A stretch of 6,012 nt of DNA from Rubrivirga sp. (GTDB taxonomy: Bacteria > Bacteroidota > Rhodothermia > Rhodothermales > Rubricoccaceae), in assembly GCA_012269805.1 (NCBI GenBank), contig JAAXJP010000368.1, positions 1 to 6,012 on the forward strand, in the 5' to 3' direction. Positions 1-4,997 of this stretch are shown here, in pieces. The translations under genes and the position numbers were made by a program. Below the pieces are notes generated by a model, which was not told the DNA's origin, searched no databases, and saw nothing but the letters and a program-made list of their open reading frames with translations. The first letter of the stretch is position 1, and the number at the start of each line of letters is the position of its first letter.

Positions 1-207
1 CTGTTCGAGGCTCCGCTTCTCGACGTGCACCCCGACGGCGCGTCGAGCGCCTTCGCGCTGGCGGCCCTGTCCGGCCTCGTCGACAACGCCCCGGTCGAGG
101 AGGCCCTCCAACGGGCCAAGCGCGTGGCGACCGAGGCCGTCCGCCACGCCGTCGAGGTGGACGGACACGGGCCGCGGCTGACCATCGGGGCCGGCTCAGA
201 TTCGTAA
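1..207 (+). CDS. ThiD-like ribokinase-fold kinase, C-terminal fragment (5' end outside window)
   Basis: The frame is open from base 1 to a TAA at 205-207, giving about 68 C-terminal residues; the start lies upstream of the window. The end reads like the last segment of hydroxymethylpyrimidine/phosphomethylpyrimidine kinase (ThiD) or a related pyridoxal kinase: an Ala-rich helix after the nucleotide-site loop, then VEEALQRAK and ATEAVRHA (compare the family's AV..AK..VTEAIRHA), then GHGPRL where ThiD ends in GHGPV. Known members phosphorylate the thiamin precursor HMP or pyridoxal in the cytoplasm. The oddity is the loop: the family has H-G-[TA]-G-C, with the catalytic Cys last, but here it is HPDGA (codons 28-42), lacking that Cys and one Gly. 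The protein may be catalytically altered, or it may be another PfkB/ribokinase-superfamily protein. It precedes the LacI-family gene by 52 bases on the same strand. The assignment rests on a short fragment. Confidence 0.5.
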   Translation: MFEAPLLDVHPDGASSAFALAALSGLVDNAPVEEALQRAKRVATEAVRHAVEVDGHGPRLTIGAGSDS

Positions 208-210
208 TCC

Positions 211-222
211 CCGCCCGGGCGG
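211..222. promoter_or_regulatory. 12-base perfect palindrome, candidate LacI-family operator
   Basis: CCGCCCGGGCGG is a perfect inverted repeat centred on a CpG, 4 bases after the upstream stop codon and 7 bases before the TAGCTTTG element. LacI-family operators are typically palindromes with a central CG, and regulators of this family often bind their own promoter, so this is a plausible autoregulatory site. GC-rich DNA makes such palindromes by chance, and the RNA could equally fold as a small hairpin. No second copy was seen in the window. Confidence 0.25.
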
Positions 223-229
223 CCTCCCG

Positions 230-237
230 TAGCTTTG
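230..237 (+). promoter_or_regulatory. Bacteroidota-type -7 promoter element (TAGCTTTG) for lacI-purC
   Basis: TAGCTTTG matches the Bacteroidota -7 consensus TAnnTTTG at every fixed position. It sits in the only intergenic gap upstream of the regulator, 30 bases before its ATG, which would give a leader of roughly 15-20 bases. No convincing -33 TTG/TTTG was found at the usual spacing of about 19-21 bases, so the promoter is weak, activator-dependent or a chance match. Confidence 0.4.
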
Positions 238-259
238 GGCGTCCACGCGCCCCTCCGCT

Positions 260-1297
260 ATGCCCGATCGCACCCCGCACTCGCGGCCTACGATCTACGA
301 CGTCGCCGACGAGGCCGGCGTCGCCATCTCCACGGTCTCCCGGGTCCTTAACGGATCCAACGAGGTCTCCGATGCCACCCGAGGCCGCGTCCAGGCCGCG
401 ATCCGCAAGCTCCAGTTTCAGCCCCAACGGATCGCCCGGAAGCTTGCTCAGCAGTCGACGACATCGATCGCCGTCGCGCTGCCCTCGGCTACGTCGATGT
501 TCTTCGTCGAGATGCTGAAAGGCGTCAAGGACGCGCTCCGCGACGAGGACATCGACCTCCTCCTCACCAACCTGGGCTCCGGGCAACCCTACCCGACGCT
601 CCAGCGCTTCCTCAACCGGGGGGCCGTCGACGGCCTGCTCCTCATGTCGCTGCCGGTCGAGGGCGAGATCGCTGAGCAGCTCCTCTCGTTCCAGGCCCCG
701 GTCGTCCTTCTGGGGAGCCGCTGTGAGGGCCTCGACGCCTACTGGTGGGATGACCGCGAGGGCGCCCTGATGGCGACGGCCTACCTGATCGAGCAGGGCC
801 ATCGCCGGATCGGTCTCATCACCTCGCAAGCCTGGAGCTACAGCGCGAGCCCCCGCCTCGACGGGTACAAGGCGGCCCTTGAGGAGGCCGGGATCGCCTA
901 CGACCCCGACCTCGTGGTCACCGGCCAGACAACGAAGCACGCCGGGTTCTCCGAGGAAGCTGGCGCGGAAGCCATGGAGGAGTTGATGGGCTTGGACGAG
1001 CGCCCGACCGCCATTTTCGCTTCGTCCGACGTCCAGGCCTATGGCGCGTGGGCGTGGGCGCGCGACCACGGTTTCGTCGTCCCCCGCGACGTCTCCATCG
1101 TCGGCTACGACGACCTCAAGCTGAGCCGCTTTCTCGATCTCACCACCGTCACGCAGGGGATGCAGAAGGCCGGCTTCGACGCGACGAAGCGGCTCCTCAT
1201 GCGGCTCCGCTCCCGAGACGTGGACGGGCGCCTCGACGTCGAGCTCCCGCTGACGCTGGCCGTGCGTGGATCCACCGGCCCCGTCGCCTCCTCGTGA
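260..1297 (+). CDS. LacI-family transcriptional regulator
   Basis: This 345-residue protein has the full LacI/GalR layout and the usual family length. Residues 11-32 form the helix-turn-helix (TIYDVADEAGVAISTVSRVL). Residues 56-63 (QRIARKLA) are the hinge helix with the conserved Leu that enters the operator minor groove. From about residue 69 there is a periplasmic-binding-protein-like effector domain. Family landmarks there are SPRLDGYKAAL (197-207), IFASSDVQAYGA (252-263), VPRDVSIVGYDDL (274-286) and LTTVTQGMQKAGFDA (294-308). Such proteins act as dimers on palindromic operators, and a small ligand switches binding. The ATG at 260 is chosen because the helix-turn-helix begins ten residues later and a promoter-like element lies upstream. 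Its TGA overlaps the purC start by 4 bases. The ligand cannot be read from sequence: many relatives sense sugars, but E. coli PurR is also a LacI-family protein, so a purine effector is a reasonable inference from the neighbour. Confidence 0.95.
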   Translation: MPDRTPHSRPTIYDVADEAGVAISTVSRVLNGSNEVSDATRGRVQAAIRKLQFQPQRIARKLAQQSTTSIAVALPSATSMFFVEMLKGVKDALRDEDIDLLLTNLGSGQPYPTLQRFLNRGAVDGLLLMSLPVEGEIAEQLLSFQAPVVLLGSRCEGLDAYWWDDREGALMATAYLIEQGHRRIGLITSQAWSYSASPRLDGYKAALEEAGIAYDPDLVVTGQTTKHAGFSEEAGAEAMEELMGLDERPTAIFASSDVQAYGAWAWARDHGFVVPRDVSIVGYDDLKLSRFLDLTTVTQGMQKAGFDATKRLLMRLRSRDVDGRLDVELPLTLAVRGSTGPVASS

Positions 1298-2232
1298 CGC
1301 TCCCGCCCCCGCTCGCGTCGACGGACCTCGACCTCGGACCCAAGTACCAGGGCAAGGTCCGTGACGTCTACGACCTCGGCGACGGCCGCCTCGCCCTCGT
1401 CACGACCGACCGGATCTCGGCGTTCGACCACGTCCTGCGCCAAGCGATCCCCCTCAAGGGACAGGTCCTGAATGGGCTCTCCGCGCACTGGTTCGAACGG
1501 ACGGCCGACGTGGCCCCCAACCACGTCCTCAGCGTCCCCGACCCCAACGTGACGATCGGGACTCGGTGCGAGGCGCTCCCGATCGAGTTCGTCGTTCGGG
1601 GCTACCTCGCGGGGCACGCCTGGCGCGTCTACCGAGGCGGGGGGCGCGAACTCTGCGGCGAGCCGCTGCCCGACGGGCTCCGCGAGTCCGAGAAGTTGCC
1701 GACCCCCATCCTGACGCCCGCGACCAAGGCCGAGGAGGGCCACGACGAGGACATCAGCCGGTCCGACATCGTCGCGCGTGGGATCCTCGACCGGGAGACA
1801 CTCGACGAAGCCGCCGGCCTCGCCTCAGCCCTCTTCCAACGGGGGACGGAGGTCGCCGCCGAACAAGGGCTCCTCCTCGTCGACACGAAGTACGAGTTCG
1901 GGCGCGCGCCCGACGGCCGGCTCCTCGTCATCGACGAGGTCCACACGCCGGACTCCTCGCGCTACTACTACGCCGACGGGTACGAGGAGCGCCTCGCGGC
2001 CGGCGAGCCCCAGCGCCAGCTCTCCAAGGAGTTCGTTCGCGAATGGCTCATGGACCACGGCTTCCAGGGCCGCGACGGCGAAGCGCTCCCCGACCTCCCG
2101 CCGTCGTTCGTCGAGCAGGTCAGCGCGCGCTACGTCGAGCTCTACGAGACCGTCACCGGGCGGACGTTCGAGCCCGACCTGAGCCCGGAGCCGGAGGCCC
2201 GCGTCCGCCACGCGCTCGAGCAGATCAGCTAG
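1294..2232 (+). CDS. purC: Phosphoribosylaminoimidazole-succinocarboxamide synthase (SAICAR synthetase)
   Basis: PurC (EC 6.3.2.6) joins CAIR to aspartate using ATP to make SAICAR in de novo purine synthesis in the cytoplasm. The 312-residue product has the family motifs in order: GKVRDVYDLGDG (20-31, nucleotide-binding loop), TTDRISAFD (37-45), the signature LPIEFVVRGYLAGHAW (about 95-110), TKAEEGHDEDIS (144-155), DTKYEFG (197-203) and DEVHTPDSSRYY (214-225). The length and the RGYL.G.AW form resemble the longer, yeast ADE1-like branch rather than the roughly 240-residue E. coli type. The frame is open further upstream, but residues before the GTG at 1294 are the shifted translation of lacI, and conserved PurC sequence begins soon after it. 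The start overlaps the lacI stop as GTGA, which favours translational coupling. No other pur gene is in view, so purC is separate from a large pur cluster. Confidence 0.96.
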   Translation: MTLPPPLASTDLDLGPKYQGKVRDVYDLGDGRLALVTTDRISAFDHVLRQAIPLKGQVLNGLSAHWFERTADVAPNHVLSVPDPNVTIGTRCEALPIEFVVRGYLAGHAWRVYRGGGRELCGEPLPDGLRESEKLPTPILTPATKAEEGHDEDISRSDIVARGILDRETLDEAAGLASALFQRGTEVAAEQGLLLVDTKYEFGRAPDGRLLVIDEVHTPDSSRYYYADGYEERLAAGEPQRQLSKEFVREWLMDHGFQGRDGEALPDLPPSFVEQVSARYVELYETVTGRTFEPDLSPEPEARVRHALEQIS

Positions 2233-2251
2233 CGCGTCGCGTCATCGAGCG
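2213..2251. terminator. Weak inverted repeat across the convergent purC/hydrolase gene ends
   Basis: CGCTCGA (2213-2219) is the exact inverted repeat of TCGAGCG (2245-2251), and the two arms flank both stop codons of the converging genes (purC at 2230-2232, hydrolase at 2242-2244). The position fits a bidirectional terminator shared by the two transcripts. The 7-base stem, 25-base loop and lack of a T-run on either side make it weak, and both arms lie in coding sequence. Confidence 0.2.
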
Positions 2252-3045
2252 TACAGCTCTGGACGGCGGTCGCCGTGCCGGTCGTTGTACGGGTTGAGCG
2301 CCGTGTCGCGTGCCGCGTGCGGGTCGATCTCGGCACGGATCACGGCCTCCTCCGCCTCGGGGGCCGAGGCGAGCACCTCGGCCGAGGGCGAGCAGATCAC
2401 GCTCCGGCCGATAAACGTCAACTCTTCCGTCCCGTTCGACTCCGTGCCGACGCGGTTCGCCGTCGCCGTGAACACGCCGTTCTCGAGCGCGCGGACGGGC
2501 ATCGCGCTCGGGCAGTGCGGGAGGACGAGGTTCGAGGGATGCGCGATCACGTCGGCCCCGTTCAGGGCGAGCGTCCGGGCGGACTCCGGGAAAAACCAGT
2601 CGAAGCAGACCATCACGCCGAGGCGGTAGCTCCGGCGGCGGCGGTCCGTCACGGTCCACACCTGGAAGCCGTCGGCGCCGGCCGCGAAGTGGTCGTTCTC
2701 CTCGTAGAACAGGTGGGCCTTGCGGTACGTCCCGAGCCAGCCGTTCGGGGTTACGACCACGGCGGCGTTGTAGAACGCGTCGCCATCCCGCTCCGGGAGG
2801 CCCGCGACGAACGTGGCGCCCGTCGCCGCGGCCCATTGATGCAAGCGCTGAGTGGTCGGGCCGTCGGGGACGGGCTCGGCCAGCGCAGCCGCCTGCTCGG
2901 TCGAGTCGAAAAAGTAGCCGGACGCAAACAGCTCTGGCAGGACCACGAGGTCGGCGTCGGCCGTCAAGGCCGCCTCCTCTACCCGGTCGAGGTTCGGTTC
3001 TGTTTCCCCTTTGGCCGGGTGGGTTTGGAGACACGAAATGATCAT
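2242..3045 (-). CDS. Nitrilase-superfamily carbon-nitrogen hydrolase
   Basis: This is a complete 267-residue CN-hydrolase domain that cleaves a non-peptide C-N bond (amide, carbamoyl or nitrile) through a Glu-Lys-Cys site in the cytoplasm. The catalytic residues are visible: E38 in VVLPELFASGY, K109 in YRKAHLFYEE (with E116 as the likely second Glu), and C147 in GVMVCFDWFFPESARTLAL. The following HPSNLVLPHCPSAMPVRALEN and the C-terminal NPYNDRHGDRRPELY match, as recalled, the group that includes the Pyrococcus horikoshii PH0642 nitrilase-like protein, which shares the ICFDWFFPESARTLAL block. That group is closer to small-amide hydrolases than to plant nitrilases or NAD synthetase domains, and the true substrate is unknown. 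There is no signal peptide. The ATG at 3045 is chosen because the first beta strand follows at once (MIISCLQTHP). The start lies 11 bases after the pta stop, so it is probably the last gene of that operon. Confidence 0.92.
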   Translation of the reverse strand: MIISCLQTHPAKGETEPNLDRVEEAALTADADLVVLPELFASGYFFDSTEQAAALAEPVPDGPTTQRLHQWAAATGATFVAGLPERDGDAFYNAAVVVTPNGWLGTYRKAHLFYEENDHFAAGADGFQVWTVTDRRRRSYRLGVMVCFDWFFPESARTLALNGADVIAHPSNLVLPHCPSAMPVRALENGVFTATANRVGTESNGTEELTFIGRSVICSPSAEVLASAPEAEEAVIRAEIDPHAARDTALNPYNDRHGDRRPELYAR

Positions 3046-3056
3046 TGCAATAACAG

Positions 3057-4052
3057 CTATACAGCGCCGGCCTGAATCGCCGTGATCGTCGCCACGTTCG
3101 CGATGTCCTCCCAGTCGGAGCCGCGCGAGAGGTCATTCGCCGGCAGCCGGAGGCCCTGGAGGACCGGCCCGAACGCCTCGGCCCCGCCGACGCGCTGCGT
3201 GATCTTGTAGCCGATGTTGCCTGCCCCGAGGTCCGGAAAGACGAACACGTTGGCGTTCCCCGCGACCGGGCTGCCGGGCGCCTTCCGTTCCCCGACGCCG
3301 GCGTCGAACGCCGCGTCGAACTGGAACTCGCCGTCGAGCGTGAGGTCGGGCGTCTTCTGTCGCGCGATCTCGACCGCCTCCCGGACCTTGTCCACGTCGG
3401 GGTGGTCGGCCGAGCCTTTGGTCGAGAACGAGAGGAAGGCGACTACGGGCTCCTGGCCGGTCAGAAACCGGTGGTTCGCCGCCGCGTCGATCCCGATCGA
3501 GGCCAACTGCTCGGCCGACGGGTCCGCGTTGACCCCGCAGTCGGCGTAGGTCAGGGGGCGGCCGTCCGGGAGCACCATCAGGAAGAACGACGACACGAGC
3601 GCCGAGCCCTCCGCGACGCCCAGCACGTGGATCGCCGCGCGGATCACGTCGGGCGACGGGTGTGCCGCCCCGGCCACGCAGCCGTCAGCGTCGCCGGCGT
3701 CCACCATGAGGTCGCCGAAGTAAAGGACGTTCTGCGTCCACTCGCCGGCCTGCTCGTACGTCAGTCCTTTGTGCTTCCGCTTCTGGAACAGCGCCTGCGT
3801 GTACGCCTGCGTGCGCTCGCTCTTTGCGGGGTCGACGATCGGGACGGAGTGCGGCAGCGAGACGCCGACCCGCTCGGCCTCGGCGCGGATCTCGGCCTCC
3901 CGGCCGATGAGGAGCGGGCGGACGACCCGGTGCTCGACGAGCCATGCCGCGGCGCGGATCGTGCGCGGGTCCTCGCCCTCGGGCAGCGCGATCCGCTTGT
4001 CGAGATCGCGGGCGCGGGCGTGGAGGTCGGAAAACGAAAAACGGTCAGGCAT
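3057..4052 (-). CDS. pta: Phosphate acetyltransferase (phosphotransacetylase)
   Basis: Pta (EC 2.3.1.8) interconverts acetyl-CoA plus phosphate with acetyl phosphate plus CoA, linking central carbon flow to acetate formation or uptake in the cytoplasm. At 331 residues it is the short single-domain form without the N-terminal DRTGG regulatory region of E. coli Pta. Visible family blocks are KRIALPEGEDPRTIRAA (19-35), DADGCVAGAAHPSPDVIRAA (121-140), LTYADCGVNADPSAEQLA (167-184), AFLSFSTKGSADH (205-217), NVFVFPDLGAGNIGYKITQR (268-287) and LPANDLSRGS (303-312). R287 and the S309-R310 pair align with the CoA/phosphate-site arginines and serine known from the Methanosarcina enzyme. Phosphate butyryltransferases are related, but this pattern fits Pta better. 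The ATG at 4052 overlaps the moaE stop by 8 bases (ATGCCTGA). No acetate kinase gene (ackA) is adjacent, although the two are often paired. Confidence 0.95.
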   Translation of the reverse strand: MPDRFSFSDLHARARDLDKRIALPEGEDPRTIRAAAWLVEHRVVRPLLIGREAEIRAEAERVGVSLPHSVPIVDPAKSERTQAYTQALFQKRKHKGLTYEQAGEWTQNVLYFGDLMVDAGDADGCVAGAAHPSPDVIRAAIHVLGVAEGSALVSSFFLMVLPDGRPLTYADCGVNADPSAEQLASIGIDAAANHRFLTGQEPVVAFLSFSTKGSADHPDVDKVREAVEIARQKTPDLTLDGEFQFDAAFDAGVGERKAPGSPVAGNANVFVFPDLGAGNIGYKITQRVGGAEAFGPVLQGLRLPANDLSRGSDWEDIANVATITAIQAGAV

Positions 4053-4461
4053 CGGGGTCGGCGTGTTCGGTCTTCCAGATAGGGACGGACTCTTTGAGCG
4101 TGTCGATCAGCCAGCGGGCAGCCTCGAACGCCTCGGCCCGGTGAGGGCAGGCCACGCCCACGACGACGCTCGCCTCGGGCGGCGGCACGTCACCGGTCCG
4201 GTGCAGGACGGCCACCTTCACGGTCTCCCAGCGCTCCGAGGCGGCGAGCGCGAGACGGGCCAGTTCGGCTTCGGCCATCGCGGGGTAAGCCTCGTAGGTC
4301 AGGAGGTCGGTCTCGACACCGTCGGTCCACCGCCGGCTGGTGCCGACGAACACGCAGGTCCCGCCCGCGCGCTCATCGGCCAGAAAGGCGTGGACGGCAC
4401 CGAGGTCGAGGGGGGCCTCGGACAGCGCCGACCACCAGTCGCGGTCACTCGGAGGCTCCAT
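4045..4461 (-). CDS. moaE: Molybdopterin synthase catalytic (large) subunit MoaE
   Basis: MoaE (EC 2.8.1.12) acts with the thiocarboxylated small subunit MoaD to insert the two dithiolene sulfurs into precursor Z (cPMP), giving molybdopterin. The 138-residue product shows GGTCVFVGTSRRW (33-45, with R43 where E. coli has R39), LTYEAYPAMAEAEL (54-67), VLHRTGDVPPPEASVVVGV (85-103), CPHRAEAFEA (105-114) and LKESVPIWKTE (122-132). K123 and K130 are seven apart, matching catalytic K119 and K126 of E. coli. The frame is open upstream to 4563, but that extension is low-complexity out-of-frame peroxiredoxin sequence, so the ATG at 4461 is chosen; it overlaps the peroxiredoxin end by 17 bases. The C-terminus stops nine residues after the last catalytic Lys, omitting the Trp-containing tail common in the family. 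No moaD, moaA or moaC lies in the window, so its partner must be encoded elsewhere. Confidence 0.92.
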   Translation of the reverse strand: MEPPSDRDWWSALSEAPLDLGAVHAFLADERAGGTCVFVGTSRRWTDGVETDLLTYEAYPAMAEAELARLALAASERWETVKVAVLHRTGDVPPPEASVVVGVACPHRAEAFEAARWLIDTLKESVPIWKTEHADPDA

Positions 4462-4927
4462 CGAGGGCGTCGAGGATCGCGTCGAAGTTCGGCTGCTCGC
4501 CGGCGTTGTCGAGGACCTCGGCGTAGGCCAGCGTCCCGTCCGGCCGGACCACGAACGCGGCACGCTTCGAGATCCGGTCGAGGCCCATCGGGGTGAAGTC
4601 GTTGTCGTACTTCGCCCCGTAGGCAGCCGAAACGTCGCCGTCGTGGTCCGAGAGGAGCCGGAACGGAAAGCCGTTCACGCTCTTGAACTCGGCGAGGGCG
4701 AACGGCGAGTCGGTCGAGATCCCGACGACCTGCGCGCCGAGGTCGGTGTACCGGTCGTAGTCGTTGCCGACCGTATTGAGCTCGGTCGTGCAGACGCTGG
4801 TGAACGCGCCCGGGAAGAAGAGCAGGACGACCGGGCCGTCCTCGCGCGCCTCAGCGAGCGAGAAGTTGTCGGTGGCGTCGTCGTAGAGGGAGAAGTCGGG
4901 GGCAGGGTCGCCGACGGAGAGAGCCAT
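4445..4927 (-). CDS. Single-cysteine peroxiredoxin (AhpC/TSA family, AhpE-like)
   Basis: This 160-residue thioredoxin-fold peroxidase reduces hydrogen peroxide or organic hydroperoxides in the cytoplasm. The active-site loop is PGAFTSVC (39-46), the family PxxxTxxC with C46 as the peroxidatic cysteine; R122 in ISKRAAFVV is the usual site arginine. C46 is the only cysteine in the protein, so no resolving cysteine is available and recycling must use an outside thiol. The FFPGAFTSVCTTEL block is nearer to AhpE-type peroxiredoxins than to Bcp/PrxQ (which has FYPKDxTPGCT). There is no signal peptide. The ATG at 4927 is chosen because the standard N-terminus LSVGDPAPDFSL follows directly, and coding sequence is not apparent upstream. 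It is the first gene of the close-packed run with moaE, pta and the hydrolase, and lies 70 bases after the permease stop. Confidence 0.93.
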   Translation of the reverse strand: MALSVGDPAPDFSLYDDATDNFSLAEAREDGPVVLLFFPGAFTSVCTTELNTVGNDYDRYTDLGAQVVGISTDSPFALAEFKSVNGFPFRLLSDHDGDVSAAYGAKYDNDFTPMGLDRISKRAAFVVRPDGTLAYAEVLDNAGEQPNFDAILDALDGASE

Positions 4928-4979
4928 GAGGTTCGGGGGCAGAGGGGCGTTGGGCTACGTCCGTCCCCGTGTGCGGTTC

Positions 4980-4989
4980 GCGGGCCCGC
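4980..4989. repeat. 10-base perfect palindrome in the permease-peroxiredoxin gap
   Basis: GCGGGCCCGC is a perfect palindrome in the only non-coding gap on the minus-strand side (4928-4997), 8 bases beyond the permease stop. It could form the core of a small hairpin or a protein site, but there is no following T-run and GC-rich DNA yields such palindromes readily. No other element in this 70-base gap is convincing. Confidence 0.2.
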
Positions 4990-4997
4990 CCTGTCCC

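Noticed and set aside
1048..1293. Extended N-terminus for PurC starting at 1048
   Set aside because: This stretch is the shifted translation of lacI and is Arg-rich without PurC similarity; family sequence begins just after the GTG at 1294.
1105..1743. Long antisense reading frame opposite the lacI-purC junction
   Set aside because: Its translation is Arg/Glu/Val-rich with no family motifs, and it lies opposite two strongly supported genes; such frames are common in GC-rich coding DNA.
2922..2929. ACGCAAAC, identical to one half of the E. coli PurR operator
   Set aside because: It is a lone half-site inside the hydrolase coding sequence with no second half, and E. coli PurR specificity need not apply here.
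3045..3054. TTGCAATAAC, repeated at 5087-5096
   Set aside because: Ten-base match with no shared flanks; the second copy is inside the permease coding sequence, so chance is the simplest explanation.
2225..3136. Long minus-strand frame overlapping the hydrolase and its upstream junction
   Set aside because: It is the shifted frame of the hydrolase gene, rich in Arg, Pro and Gly, while the 2242-3045 frame carries all the catalytic motifs.
4462..4563. Extended N-terminus for MoaE starting at 4563
   Set aside because: The extra 34 residues are Ser/Arg/Thr/Pro-rich out-of-frame peroxiredoxin sequence; MoaE proteins start near the ATG at 4461.
3402..4596. Plus-strand frames opposite pta and moaE
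   Set aside because: Low-complexity Arg/Ser/Gly-rich translations with no recognisable domain, opposite confidently identified genes.
4950..4957. TAGCCCAA on the minus strand, 30 bases before the peroxiredoxin ATG, the same distance as TAGCTTTG before lacI
   Set aside because: Only the TA of the TAnnTTTG consensus is kept, with CCAA in place of TTTG, so it is not supported as a promoter.
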